Shown here one piece after another: positions 35,380-48,800 of a stretch of DNA of 64,000 nucleotides. The translations under genes and the position numbers were made by a program. The DNA comes from Hetaerina americana. Its lineage: Eukaryota; Arthropoda; Insecta; Odonata; Calopterygidae. Where the stretch lies: assembly GCA_022747635.1 (NCBI GenBank), contig JAKTNV010000005.1, positions 38,963,738-39,027,737 of the forward strand, written 5' to 3'. The notes beneath the pieces were generated by a model that did no database searches, was not told where the DNA came from, and saw nothing but the letters and a program-made list of their open reading frames with translations. Every line of letters begins with the position of its first letter. The first letter of the stretch is position 1.

Positions 35380-36570
35380 TGTTCGACTAGCCCTATTTTT
35401 TTCCGTGTCGCGTAGGGTATTTCCGTCCCCACTTCGACCCATCCCCTTAATCCCCATACCTCCTTACGTTCCCACATCCTTCCTCACCCGTCCCCCCATT
35501 TTCCCACTAAGCAAGATCCCCCGTGCGATTCATCACCACGCCCCCCACCCATCCTTCACTTCCGCCGTTCCCATCCCTCGATTTTTATTCTTGGCACGGT
35601 TTGACACACGCCCCCAGTAATATACTCCCCGATTCCCTCCCTACCTTTAATTCCACAGCGAATCCTCCCCGGCACAGGGGATCCATCGCCACCGCATCCC
35701 GGCCAAAGGAATCCCCGCCCCGTCCCTCCCTCCCTCTCTGCTTTCTCCCATCCACACCATTCTTCCACATCCTCTTCCCCAATCTAGGGTCCCATCCCCA
35801 CATCTCCCCCGTTCCTTACACCTTTCCGCCCTTCCGTGGGACCGACCTAGGCTCCGGCCTCGCCCGCTCGAAGGCGGACGCATCTTCCCCTTCCATTCCT
35901 CCCTGCCCATGTATCACCCTCTTCAGGCGCAGCTTCACTTCTTCCTTCCTCTATACCTCCTCCAAAACCTATTCCATCCTTCGACCTACACTCCTCGATC
36001 CAGCCCACCCCGCGCTCTTCTCTCTCCTCGTTCCCCTTGCCCTCCTCACCTCTATCCCTCCCTCTCTCTCTCTCTCCCTCTCTCGGGACACTGACGACTA
36101 TTGAGCTCTCATTCTCACCTCATTTTTTTATTACGCGTATATTTTTTCTCTCTCCCTCTACTTCCCCTCATCCTCACTCCCCCCCACACGTCCCTGTTTC
36201 TCTCACCGCGCTTTTTCCTTTTTTCCCAATAACACGGCGACGAGCGAAAGCCCTTCCCGCCCACTTTTTTGTCTCACATTGTCGGTTTTGACGGCAGCGG
36301 CGGAGGGAGAGTTTGGGGTGGGAGAGGATTGGTGTAGGTGGACGGAGCGTGGAGGAGCGAGATCGGTTCGATGGTAAGGGGCAAGAGAAGAGCCCATGTG
36401 AGAGGAGAGAGAGACGTGAGGAAAGGGGAAGTTTTGGGAGCGTAGTGAATATTATGGGGAGGGGTAGATGTCGAGAAGTGGAGGGAAGGGGTCACCAGAG
36501 GAAAGAGAGAGATTGGAAGTAAATGAGAAATGGTGCACTAAAAGGAATGTGTGAGGAAAGAAGTGAAGAG
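35380..36570. repeat. Long C/T-rich block switching to A/G-rich
   Basis: The plus strand is overwhelmingly C/T from about 35400 to 36250 (with CTCTCTCTCT near 36060-36080), then flips to A/G-rich from about 36290 to 36570. All frames here (for example 193 codons at 35523-36104) are low-complexity Pro/Ser/Leu-rich or Gly/Arg/Glu-rich on the other strand and are compositional artefacts. No tandem unit is evident, so this is strand-asymmetric sequence and not a simple satellite. Confidence 0.6.
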
Positions 36571-37879
36571 GAAAAAGGTACGGCATATAAGAGGGTAGGA
36601 GTATGAGTGGTGGCAATATCAAGAGCGTAATGGGAAGGAGAAATTGTCGATGGAAGTGCTTTGTTCTTTGTCATTCTTCTATTTCGGGCGTACAAGGGAT
36701 TTTATTCAACCTCTCGACCCAATTTGAGGGGGGGCTATTAATTTTACCTTGCTGTTTGTCTTGATTCTTACCAGTGTTGTACCTTGTCTTCCTTACTCAT
36801 GATGGCCTGGATATTGATTGCCAATTAGCTGAGGATTTTTGCTACTTAAGTTTGTTAATAATGTTCTCCGAGGCATAATTGGAATCAAGCTGTGCTCTCC
36901 TACCATTGATACTATCCTACTATCTATTAACATCGACGTAATTAAAAAAACCATCACGGAATTTTATTCTTCACTAAGTAGATACTTTTAGCGAATAAAT
37001 TAGCGTTTAATTCTATTGTGCGGAGAAGTTTTTTTCTGTATGATGAATGAGAAACCTGCTGATTTTCTTATAAAATTTAGTGAATAATGTTAGCTTTATG
37101 ATAGAAATTGTAAATTATTTGTGGAAAATTTTTTAATTATTGTCCTCTTTTTATGTCTTATCTCTGTAAATAACCTATTCACACAAGCTACAAATTTTGC
37201 ACCTCAGTTTCTTCATTTCCTTGGCTCGATTGAAAGTAAGCTCCTCAAGTAAAGAACTCAAATCGATCCGAGGGCTGGGAAGTCCATAATCCTTGTTGTG
37301 CCCTATGTACTCAGTAGGATGACACGGGAAACTTTGGTGTGGGGAGAAAATCTAAACTCTTCAGAGGATGGCATTCTTCTATATAAAACATTGTTACGTA
37401 CTACAAAGTCTTAATTAAAACGCACAGAATAGCTTGGTCGTGAGCGTAGGAGTGGGTGAATTGCCTATCATTTGAGTGTTTTAATTATAATAAAGCTATA
37501 GTTGTATTTAAGATGTTCATGTATTCTTACTAATGTATCCTTTTCTCAAATATTTTAGTAGTTTTTCACGGAACTACCAGAATCAGACTACGAAAACTGT
37601 CATCATACTGTGAAATTTATTTTTTTATCTATTCTTTAAGATAATTCGGCTTCATCATAACTTTATTTTATCAATAAAGCGTGCAATATTTTCATAAAGC
37701 ATGTACAGCAATTTATAGACACGTTCGAGGCAAATCTATCCTAAAAAATCATAAACAAACCTCTAATTATCCCGACCATGCAAACGATTGCGCCCAATTC
37801 GAAAGGTATTCCGATTTCGATGAGTGAGCTCTTTGACTTAAAACAAAAAAAATCGTTGGTGATTAAATTTTTATAAAAT
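36571..37879. other. Unassigned AT-rich DNA
   Basis: Nothing recognised. Confidence 0.5.
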
Positions 37880-38069
37880 TGTGAGTGTCGGTAGGAGCGG
37901 GCTCCTGGCTTAGCTTGCCAATCCAGAGGTTGTTGTTTCCATTATCGCCTAGTTATGACTTTTCTATCTGTAGCTTGGGGGTTTATTATCAACTTTTTCG
38001 TTGTTTTACGTCATCACCTTGTTATGAGAGACAAATAATTTGTCACAGGAAAAAGATTTGAATTCATTT

Positions 38070-38140
38070 TCCCTGACAAAATCCATTGATGCAACAATTT
38101 CAGAGTTCAAAACTCATTCGCCTTGACCAAAAGTTACTGT
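38070..38140 (-). mobile_element. SINE family A fragment (copy 3)
   Basis: On the minus strand, CAAGGCGAATGAGTTTTGAA followed by CTCTGAAATTGTT matches the body just after the B box of the 1-160 copy. The tRNA head is missing or unrecognisable. The match is short, so limits and assignment are tentative. Confidence 0.5.
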
Positions 38141-39584
38141 TGCGGCATCTCCCGCAGTTTCTTTGGAAAATCCATTGAGTTTTAACTTGTTCTCAGTTAA
38201 AAAAATATTAGAATTTACATTATTGTCTACGCAGTCCACTTAATAAATGCACATAGTTAGAGTTCGTCTGACGAAATCCTAAAACTTTATATGACTTCTT
38301 TATCACCAGAATTCGATGTCCTACTTTTCCTCCTTTCTCCGTATTTACATCTTCAAGAGCATTTGAGCATCTTATTTTCACACATTTCAATGTTATCACA
38401 CGTATGAAAGCAAATGAATGCTCTCCATATCTCATGTAGGTTTCTTAAGGAGGTGATGGACCAGTAATTTTCTCAAAATATTACATTCATAACCTATACT
38501 CTTATTGCATGTGGACACTTATATATCATATGGCCCAACATAAAGTTTTCTGGAATAGGGAAAGGTATATATGCCCCGGAAATAAAAAAACTGCTACCTT
38601 CGCTGCTACGTATATCAAAACGCTGATAAGAAACCTTTTAAAACTTAGGAAGTGTCATGGCTTCCTCCAAAATTTGCCAATTCTCTCTCTCTCTCCCCGC
38701 AGCGAGTGGGATCATGGGAAATGACTCCAGCGTCCCGACTCTTGGGCGTCGGCCCGCCGCTTGAGAAGTGGGATGGGAACATGTGGAGGAAATTGGAGAG
38801 AATGGAGAATTCAGGGAGAATTAAACGGAAGTCGAGAAGAGTGGCAATGTCTCAGGTAGGATGGCGCGGGAGTAGTTGGGGGACATGGATTAAACAAGAT
38901 GAGAGAGAAAAAAAGGAAAAGGGGAGAGAAATGATAACGGATATGCAAGTGATGGAGGGAAAGGGTGGCGAGAAATATCCGGTTGGAAAAAAATAAAACA
39001 GTACACCAAGGGAAGTTGGAGAAAAGTAAAGCCAGTGATAGGAATTCATACGGATAATACAAAAAGTATACGCGTAGCGATAGAGGTTTAGGCTTTATTC
39101 GATGTCTTTCTGATCGTTTTCGTCTAAACTCCTCTCGCACGTAGAAAAATGAATGAGGGGGCTACAGGGCTAAATGGTAAAAATTCTTATAGAATATGAT
39201 ATACTGCTCGAAACAACATGTTACCATGTAACAATAATCTCAGCATAAATGGTCGACACCCTAATGCGTAAACTGCTCAACGAAACGTTTATTACCGAAG
39301 ATAAGGAGCTTCCCTAAGCTATTCGTTGGAAATTGCATTGCAAAGTTGGATTTTCGATCAAGTGATATGCGATTTACAGGTATTACTTAGTGCAATTTTT
39401 CTGAATTTACCTAGGCTACAAGATCAAGCCTGTACGTTGTCGAACGCTCAAGGAGTATATTAGTTGGCGGCGGGGAAGGCATTCATGCTATCCGATACGT
39501 AAATTCAAAAAGAACGATGAATGTCGAAAAGTTTTAAATTCGTTCTAAAACTATAGTAATTTGGGTTAAAAATAATCGTTATAC
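38141..39584. other. Unassigned DNA with a purine-rich patch
   Basis: A short CTCTCTCTCTCT run lies near 38683-38695. From about 38700 to 38995 the plus strand is A/G-rich and carries a 114-codon frame with no domain. No gene is seen. Confidence 0.5.
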
Positions 39585-41190
39585 TATGAAATGAGGCAGG
39601 AAACTAATACGAAGAAAAATGTGTTGTGTTAGACGCAGTGCGAGAATAAGGAAATGTTAAGAGGAAGGATTAGATTAGTGCACTATACCGAAAGTTAAAA
39701 GTACTGTCAGGCAGGAATATTATTCATTAACAGCAATGATCAAAGGGATATGGAAATAATACTTAGAGAATCTAGATAGTAAAGATATAATGCTCTAAAC
39801 CTTAGAAAAAATGTAGAAAATATGACGTAGATGGGGATAGTTAATGTCAAAGCATGATTGATTGCAAGATAGAAGGGTCATTAAGGAAATTGAAATCAAG
39901 GAAAAGGCAGAACTAATGAATGTTTAGGGAAATATGGGAGAAAGAGTTGTTTTTGCTAATTTGCAGCATTTATGAGGGATCAATTTGGCCGGACGATTAA
40001 CTGACTGATTGTCAGATCAGTATTAGTTCTCATCCCAAAAAAGAGACAGGCTAAGTGAGTACTATAGAAAAATAAATTTGATTTCAAACTGCTAAGGATT
40101 ATCAATAAGAGATGTGGTCAATTGGATTGGAAGAGGTTGGTCAATTGATTACTTAGATGACTATCCTATCAGTTTGGGTTAAGAAAGTATATACACGCGT
40201 GATACAATGACAGTAATGAGGTGACTTATAGAGAGGAATATGTAATGTAGCCTGGATTTATTTATTTGTCTCGTAAGTTTCAAGACTATATTCGATAGAG
40301 AAAATTGGGTAGCATTTATGAAAGTATTAAAGAAAATAGGAGTAAATTAAAGGGAGATGCGACATCCCCCAGCTATGGGCTGCATTAGGAAAAACGGTGT
40401 TCATAGTCACCCGTTCTTTCAACGCACATATGGAGGTAATGGTAAAATAGATATGAAATGAATTGGAGATAGAAGTGAATGTCTGCGGTAAATTCATGAA
40501 ATCAATTAAGTGTTAGGTCAAACAACCTTAATTTAGCCTGCCAGCTATAGGGTTGGAGGTCATGCTGAGCTCATTAGAAGATAAGTACTATATATTTCAT
40601 CTGGGATGAAAATAGAAGTAATCAAGGCAAAGGTAAAGAGGTTTTCGATACAGAGGGAGTAAAAGTTCAAAAGCAGGGCTAAAACTAAAATTTGGAGAAG
40701 TTGACTTATCTTAAATAGAGGTTCAAAGTAAAAGAGAAATAAGAAGAAGAAATGCGTTAGGCAAAGAAGCTTTCATAAGATTGATGACAGGAACGTTAAG
40801 TAAGGATGTTAAGAAAGTCTTGTCAAAACTTTGATGTAGAGAATGGTTTTTTAGGGGCGCGGAATTTCGGTCGTTGCAGCATAATGGTAAGCAATTGGAG
40901 GATGTGGGTATGGCGAAGGATGAAATGGTAAAGTTGACAGATTGAAAAACCAACGAAGAGGTGCTAGGTATAATGGGAAGGAGAAAGGATTGCTTGAGGA
41001 AATGCAAAGGAGGTAGAAAAGTTGAATGCTGAGCAATTTGATTGGGAATCGGAGTGTTAAAGACTGTGATTGAAAAGATTAAGTTAGGTAAGCGAGGAAG
41101 TGGTAAGAATAGCATAGGGATGTTGGACGGAATAAAGGGAGGAAGGAATCGTGCGGAATTGAAAAAGGGTTTATTGTAGTTGTATGATAT
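39585..41190 (+). pseudogene. RTE-like LINE, decayed copy
   Basis: This is an old relative of the 50925-53915 element in the same order: GACGCAGTGCGAGAATAAGG at 39629, TTTATGAGGGATCAATTTGG near 39970, the FGFRK region decayed near 40170, then sequence matching TGACAGGAACGTTAAGTAAG near 40785 and the C-terminal GGACGGAATAAAGGGAGG near 41125. Frameshifts and stops are frequent, and the catalytic FADD segment is not recognisable. It ends near 41190 without the usual 3' UTR. Divergence is far greater than for the 29982 copy, so it is either older or a sister subfamily. Confidence 0.8.
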
Positions 41191-41496
41191 TCGGAACATA
41201 CAAATTGCGAGCAAAAATTCCTTTTTTCCGAAGGATGAGAGTGAATCGATGTCAAATATAATATAGATATTTCTTTTCTTAGAAGCTTCAAAGATCAGAG
41301 ATTAGCAGAAAACAGGATAGTTTGGAGAGCTTAAAAACGTTCTTCTGAATGATAATCCGTGATGATGAAAAAGTGGTGACACACAAAACTTCCAATTTTG
41401 AACGGATTTTTACACTTTTAAAGGTTTGAGTATGCCATAAAAAGTGTTTAATCAGTTCAAATTCCAGTGGTTGGTAAGGCATTTGGAAATTAATCT

Positions 41497-43575
41497 AATC
41501 ATCATCAGTATTTCAATCCTAGGATTGGTTTACTGCAGCCCTCCATTCTTCTCTATTTAATGTCAAATCCCTCAATCCTTGATACCATCTCTGTTTTATG
41601 TTCTTCTTAATTTGTCCTATGTACATGTCTCATGGTCTTCTGCGTGGAATCTTATATATCTGCATTCAGAATTTCTCTTCCACTACAAGAATTTTAGTTT
41701 TATTCTTGTTGATGTTCATATTATATTCCTCCAGTACCTGCTCCATAGCCCTTAGAGTTACTTGGAGGTCCTCTCACGTTTCCGCCACTACTGCGATGTC
41801 ATCTGCAAACCGGAACATGTTGATTTCTTCTCCATTTATCATGACTCCTTTGATACCCAATTCTTGCGTTTCTTTTATTGCCTCTTCCAGATATACTTTG
41901 AATGTATCGGGCGAGAGGTATCATTCTTGTCTAACTCCTTTGTTTATTTTGGCTTCTATTTTTCTTCCATTTTTCGTTTACATTGTTGTAACTAAATTCT
42001 TGTAGAGGTTATGGATAATTCTTCTGCCGTTGTAGTCCATTCCAAGCGCTTCTGGTATCTTGAACATCTTGTTCCATGCGACGTTGTCGAAGGCCTTCCC
42101 CAAGTCTACGAATGCCACACATAATGGCTTATTTACGTGTCTCATTTTTTCGGCCAGAACTCTCAAGCTGAGAATTGCCTCTCTTGCTCCTCGGTTTTTC
42201 CTGAACCCGAATTGGTTTTCTGAGAGGTTTCCTTCTATCCTTCCTTCTATTCTTCGGTTAATTATCCGAGTAAGGATTTTTGATGCTCGAGTCACCACGC
42301 TGAATATTCTGTGTTCTTCGCATTTATCTGTTTTCGGTTTCTTCGGTGTTGCATTTATTATACTTTTCTCGAAGTCTTCTGGTATCTTCCCGCTGTCGTA
42401 GCTATCTTAGATTATTCCATAGAGAGCATCCTTCTATTTGACCCCGAGTGCCTTGATTATTTATCAGTCAATTCTGTCAACTCCGGGTGCCTTTTTGTTT
42501 CTCAGGTCTACCACGGCTCTCTCTAATTCATTTCTTAATATTGGCGGACTCAGATCGTCTTTAACTATCATGCTTTCATCTTTATTTAAGCCATAATCAA
42601 ATGGCTTGGGAGCTTGATAGAGTACTTCAATGTATTCCTTCTATCTATTCCCAATGTTGTCATCGTCTCTTAGTATTTTTCCATCAGAGGCCCGGATGAT
42701 TTGCTATTTTGTTTTTCTTTCCCCGAATCGCCTCTTCACTAGTTTATAAGCCATCTCACTATTTCCTTTTTCATGTTGTCATTGATTTCCTCACAGCAGC
42801 TTTCTATCCATTCTTCCTTTGCCTTCTTGTACTACTATATGATCTGGTTCCGCAACTGCTTATAAAGGTCTTCTTCCCTCTCATTTCTTGGATATTTGTA
42901 TTTTTTTCTTTTTCTGCGAGACCCTTTATTTTAGCTGTTATCCATGGCTTCTTAAATATTTCCACCTAACTCACAAGGAGCTCCTCTGCAGCTTTGGTTA
43001 TCATATCCTTCATTTCTTTCCATCGACCCTCCGTCATTTGCGTGCTGATATTTTCATTATTTCCTTCTCGTTCCCATTCGTTGGCCGTAGTGAACTTTTC
43101 TCTTGCGCTCTTTTCTTCCAGGATCTTTATGTTCCATATGGGTTGTTGTGTCTCTTTCTTCATCTTCTTGTACCGCAGTCTGCTGTCCATGATCACAAGA
43201 TTGTGATCGCTATTTATATCTGCGCCGGGGTAGCTCTTGAACGTCTTAACTTGGTTCTTGATTCTCTTCCTGACAAGGATGTTGTCAATTTGGCATCGTG
43301 CTCTGTCTCCAGGAATATTTCATGTGAATCTTCTTCTCGGATGTTGATCGGAGATGGAGGTCGCTGCCACCATGTTTTTCTCGTTACAGAATTCTATCAC
43401 TCTTTCTCCCGCGGTGTTTCGTTTTCCCAATCCGGAGAATCCTACAGTACTTCCCTCTCGCCCCTCGCTGAACACAGCGTTCCAATCTTCCAATACTATG
43501 AGGTTTCCTCCCCGTTTACTCTTCCCCGGACCTAGAGTAATTCTTACAGCCATTTCGTTAATCGCTAGCATGTGG
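41497..43575 (-). pseudogene. Another AP-endonuclease LINE, decayed and 5'-truncated
   Basis: The minus strand reads from an endonuclease piece (DWNAVFSEGREGSTVGFSGL, normally GDWNA.VGEG) at 43571 through a linker to reverse transcriptase motifs: QFGFRKNRGAREAILSLRVL, CVAFVDLGKAFDNVAWNKM (42298-41978), then FRFADDIAVVAET near 41800, ILVVEEKF and REEWRAAVNQS near the end. The 3' terminus is TGATGATGATT at about 41497-41508. Many frameshifts and stops are present. The first third of the endonuclease is missing. It differs from the 51-kb LINE in its motifs and in its 3' tail. Confidence 0.88.
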
Positions 43576-44049
43576 AAAATGTTAAATAACCAATTACTTT
43601 AAAAATTTATCGTCATTTAAATAATAAATTGTGATAAAATAATTATTTTATTATTAAGGCACTTTATTGGGAACTCTTAGTCTCATGTATGTTGTATTGA
43701 TCGTAGGAGCATATCACAAAACAAGGAGGTTTTAACTTCGATAAGTTTCATTTCTAAAGAGGCCCGTTATTGCCTAAATACGAGTGCTTCAAAGATCTTG
43801 ATCTTCACTACCTGTTCCATTTAAAGGTTATTTTCTACTCATGTTATATAAAATATAGCATAATACATGCTTTAAACATGTGTTTCATTCACGTCCAACA
43901 TGCTAGGCGTAAATTTCACCAACTTCCTTATTTTTGTGATTTTGAATCGCCTTTTGTCGGCCGCTTACTCATGTATATGAAAGCACAGCCGCGTGAATGA
44001 ACTTGAGGCTAATAATATCGCAGCGTCAAAAAATTGATTCTTCATTGAA
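43576..44049. other. Unassigned AT-rich DNA
   Basis: Nothing recognised. Confidence 0.5.
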
Positions 44050-44480
44050 AATCGCAAACCTTTCTGTTGGGTGCCCACGCGCTTTGCGTGAGAGAAATTC
44101 TGGACGGAGGCTATGCGTTTGTTTTCAGCGTCCGCACGAAACCAAAGATATCTGTGGTACACGGGGAAAAACAGCGCCTCCTAAAGCTCCCCTCTCTCCC
44201 TTCCCTCCTCTCGTCTCCCCGGTATGCAACGCCCGTTTTGCCCGCCTTTGTCCCCCGAATTTATTCTTCCCCCGCGCGAGGGTCTTTATTTTGCCATCCG
44301 GGTCCTCGCGGGCGATTTGAGCGGGAATCCGGCAGAGCAGTCCCCACCCTCCAAACTCTTCCTTTTGCTCCACCTCTGTTCAGCCAATCACTCGCATGGC
44401 AGCCTTACAAAAGCTGTTTTAGAGAGGGCGACAGAATAAAAAATCATGGAAGGGGCGGACATTCCTCCTCCTCACCCCGA
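44050..44480. other. GC-richer patch, unassigned
   Basis: It stands out from the AT-rich surroundings, with C-rich stretches (CCTCTCGTCTCCCCGG) and CpGs (CCCCCGCGCGAGGG). Overlapping frames of up to 138 codons occur on both strands without domains. It could be a CpG-containing regulatory or 5' exon region, but nothing in it proves that. Confidence 0.35.
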
Positions 44481-47400
44481 TGATTTTTGTCAACCTTTTG
44501 GCTTCTTTTATTATTTCATTTTTATCGTTTCTTTTTCCTGAGTTGCCCCTCCCTCCCTTTGTTTCGACTCTTACAGGAATCGTGTGATGCCCTTTTTCAG
44601 AAAGCAACCAATAGTGTAGGGAAGGCAGGCAGACATTTATGTGGACGGACTTCGGCCTTAGAACCAATGAACGGTCTCCCCAAAAGTTTCCATCGGCCCG
44701 TAATTAGTCAAATGGATCGATTCCATTTAAATGAAATGTTATTCAACAGGAGAACTACATTTATGTTACTAGAGCTGGTTGTGTGAATCACTTGCGAGCT
44801 ATTGTTAGCATTTTTATGATTGGTTTTTGTGTTGTAATTTTAATGACTATAATTTATTATTCCTCTCATCACACTTTCCTTCTTCACTAAATAACGTGAA
44901 TTTCGTGATCTTGGAAATATCATTATAAAATAATACTTTAAATAGGTCTCACAATGAACTTTGTCCTCTTTAAAGTTAGTATGTGTTCTAAAGGGACTCT
45001 AAATTGTCCTAAAAACTTTCTCTTTCTCCTGTGTACGCCGAGGGGTATAACCAATCAGTTAGGGTGAAGATGTATATCGGCTGCTGACTTTAATTTTTGG
45101 GTTTTTCAGGTCCGCTTGCTGGCTGAGCTTCTTTTCTTTTCCACTTATTCAAATATTCTCATTTTGACCGAGCGTTGAAAACGATTACCTCAGTTTGAAA
45201 TTCCCTTGCGGTGACCCGTCCGCTCTTCTCTGCTCGGGGTGTACATAAATATTTATTAATCAATTTTCCATCAGAGAATTCAGATTTCACATGGTTAATG
45301 AACGTTTCATTCGTATTTTCACCATATGTACGAGTACTTCTCAATTTTTTTATTCCTTATCTATCACATATATGTTTTCTTTTCTATCTCCTTTTGAACG
45401 AGAGAACACAAATCTAGTGGTGACCTGAGAAATAGTTCATAAATCCTGGAAGTGTTCTGGGGTCATCATGAATCATGAATCCTCGTTTCAAGGAATTGGT
45501 CCCACCTTATGGAAAAACATTTGAAAATGACCATATTTATGAAGTTAGTAAGATTATGGAAAATAAAATAATCTTAGCCACTCATTAAATATTACAAGGC
45601 ATAATAGGCTTAAATAGTACTGATGATCTTGGGGAAAAGGTAAATTATATTTGTTTAGAATGCTGAAGGATTGTAGCGAAGATATTAAAGCGGTATCATT
45701 TTTCTCTTATTTATGTATCTCATATAGTGAATTTCATTTTATTATAGAGGGTGTGTAGTGACCAGAAGTTAAATTTATAAAAAAAATATGATAAGCATAG
45801 CAGTAGGTCTAGATTATTTAAAAAAATAGAGATTGAAAAATAGAAAATTCGAGGATTAAAATAAATTAGTATACGAGCATTCAATCATTATTCGCATTGT
45901 ATGCACATAGCATTTGAGCATTATAATACCTATAGATGGCGTAAAGTGTCTAAACCCGGGTCCTGTGAATAAAAAATAGTATGGTGAAAATCACTAATGT
46001 TAAATATAATTTTTCTTTAACATTGAATTTTGGCTGAAACTGAAGTATTTTAAACATACCATTTTGTGAAAATCCTAAGAATATATTATATACTGCTGTA
46101 GAAGGAATGGAGAATATTAAGTATTACATTATTATTATGCTATAGTACAGCCCATTTATGCATTTCCTAACCCTTTCAAAACGTATAAAATGGATCGTGC
46201 ATGGATATTGCAGAAATCGAGCCGACCAAACGCCGTAGTCTTGACTTAGCAACGTACTATTTAGACGGTACAGACATACCCCTCACAAATACCCTGAATT
46301 AGGTATGGTAATTGTACAACGTTCATTCCTAGTATTGGGATCATACTCTAACAATCATTATTGCTCAGAACCCTTGCTCAAATTAACCTCTTTTATCATC
46401 CTTCACCACAACTACAACTAATTTATGGGGAAAGAAATTTTAATTATTTAACGAACAGTCGCAGTCGTGGTTATGTATCGATTTGAAGTTAAATCTTTGG
46501 TGAGAAAAATTTTTCGAGCCTCATTTTTCAATTGGGTTTCATTATACTTATAACAACAGTAGTTCTAGAAAATGGAATGAAAATGCAGATGTTCATATGC
46601 ATCACCTGGAATGTTGAAACATCATTTGAAAATGTAAAACATAATAAAATTACTGCGAGTATTTTTTACCATCGGAAATTCTTTCATTTTATTGTACAAA
46701 AAATGTATCTTATAATTAAATAATACATATATGATAGTATAAGATGGAGTCTGTTAACTGGGTAACTATTCACCACATGAAGTGAAAACAGTCATACCAA
46801 AGGGCCGCGTAATTCTGTCGACATGAAGTTGAAAGCATTTACAATTGCATTTTGGTTCAATTATTGGACGTGTGCATAGTTTTGACTGAGACTCCTTTTC
46901 GTACTTGAATGTGTTCCTCTGATGTGGTACCATTTAGTGTCGTTTATTGTGTTCACTCCCAGGTAAGGATCTATTGAAACTTTAACCAGTCACTATATTC
47001 CGTCACAAAAAATTGTCTCCTCTCGTTTCTTACGTCTAATTTGGAATACTGATTGTAAAATGTAGAATAATAAATGGTTGGAACAAGTTTTACCAAAATA
47101 GTATCCTGTAACATTGTATGTACATTAGCATTTATGGGAGCGTACCCATCGGGTCGTACGTGGCCAAAGGCAAAAACTGTTCCCGAAGGGAGAATTTATG
47201 GGTTTTCCCGTTGAGCCTCAATGTTTTTTTGAGTACATGGGTTCCCTCCTGGGTACGTGCTTTGATGTCATGAGGCCATTATTATACCTATCCATGAACC
47301 AGGCGTGTGCATCATTGATATCAACCACTACTGCTGCCTCGTACTGCGTCGTCGTTTGGTTAGAGCAAATGGGACTGTTCTACACACAACTATTGTTATG

Positions 47401-47924
47401 TGGAGCCACGTTTGGTTACTAATAACGAATGGCCGATGCCCTTTGAACTTCTCACGACAGTTAATTTAAAATATTGTGAAAGTTATCACATATGCATAAC
47501 ATAGAGGTGCTCTCCGAGGAATTGCAAAATAATGCATATCTTTAAATCAGTATAAATAATCCATACTTGAAGCATAAAAGTAAATGGGTTAAAAAGTGTC
47601 TTTTTCCGCTCACTTTATCATTTAATTTGAGATTGCAGTGGATCTAAGTTTTCTTTTTTTTGCGCAAAATTTAAATTATTAGGCTCTAAATAATTATTTT
47701 TACAGCTCAAATTTCAGGAATCGTTTTTCATCTCCTTAACCTCAAATTTTTATTAAGTACATGCATTTCCTCGTATTCTGTTTACTTGACTCCATGCATA
47801 AGTTGGCAGACCATACAAATTAAATATCATGGCCAGCAAAGATTTCAATTGGAACGGCAATCAATAAGGGAACTAAGAAGACATGAACAACTCGATAGAT
47901 TATTATGAGGATGGGAGAGAAAAG
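44481..47924. other. Unassigned AT-rich DNA
   Basis: More than 3 kb with only short chance frames and no recognisable repeat. Confidence 0.55.
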
Positions 47925-48800
47925 AAATCGGAATGAACTTGGAGATGAAAAAAATGTGCAGAGAGGTAGATAGTAAACTTGACCAAGGAACATTTAGAGC
48001 CAAAGAATTATGATGGAAGGAGCAGTGCGAGGATATGGAGAATCATCAGAGACTGGGAAATGGAGATGCTATACAAGACAACTTCTTATCTAGTGATGAT
48101 ACGGTTATTGTAAAACTAAGAAAAATGCGTAGAAAAAATTACTGCTCAGGGATTTGGCCCGTCAACTTAAATATAGCAAGGGATTAGGACGCATAACGTG
48201 GATTGCTTTACTCCAGGAATACTATAATTGAGATCGAAGGATTGATAGAGAAAATGAAGTCGAATAAGATGATGGGAATAGATAATAATATTACAGATTT
48301 ACATAATTTTACATCATAACTGGTAGAAAATTTTCGGAATAATATATTGATGAGGTGAGAGTTTGACTAAAAGAACCTTACACCAATTCTAGGCTGGTGC
48401 ACCGTGTAGAAACGTAAATAAAATCTCAGTAAAAACTAGTGTCATGCTAAAAGTAGTGCTCGTTTTATGTATCCGATGTCTGTTTTTACGCCTAGGGAAT
48501 CATTTCGAACCTTTAGAGACATGGTTGATATCCAGAGTTGAAAAAGTAAGTTGATCTGATAGGTGGCAAGGAAATTATAAATTTGGTGGACAAAGAGAAT
48601 AAGATGCCGCGTGAAATTCGAAGAAGGCAGAAAGAGTGGGAGGAGAAAATATCGAGAGGGTTAATAAGTGATGAACCATAATAGAAAGAGATGGATTTTA
48701 AGCAAGTCTGATATATGAAGAAAGAGAAAGGCATCTTAGAACGGTATGATTGAAGGTAAAAGGTACAGAGAATCGAAGAAGGAAAAATTTGGGGAAAACC
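47925..48800 (+). pseudogene. Highly decayed LINE copy
   Basis: Short stretches align with the linker of the 51-kb LINE: GGAGCAGTGCGAGGATATGG near 48018 and GGGAAATGGAGATGCTATAC near 48055. A stretch translating as IEGLIEKMKSNKMMGIDN (48230-48285) corresponds to the IERALREMKLNKAVGVDN segment. From about 48590 to 48800 it loosely resembles a LINE C-terminal tail (RRRQKEW and a weak EGK-like segment). Much of the reverse transcriptase is missing or beyond recognition. Confidence 0.6.

Noticed and set aside
35523..36104. 193-codon open frame
   Set aside because: It lies wholly in C/T-rich sequence that lacks stops; the product is low-complexity and several other frames are open in the same place.
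42888..43535. 215-codon plus-strand frame
   Set aside because: It is the antisense of the decayed minus-strand LINE at 41497-43575.
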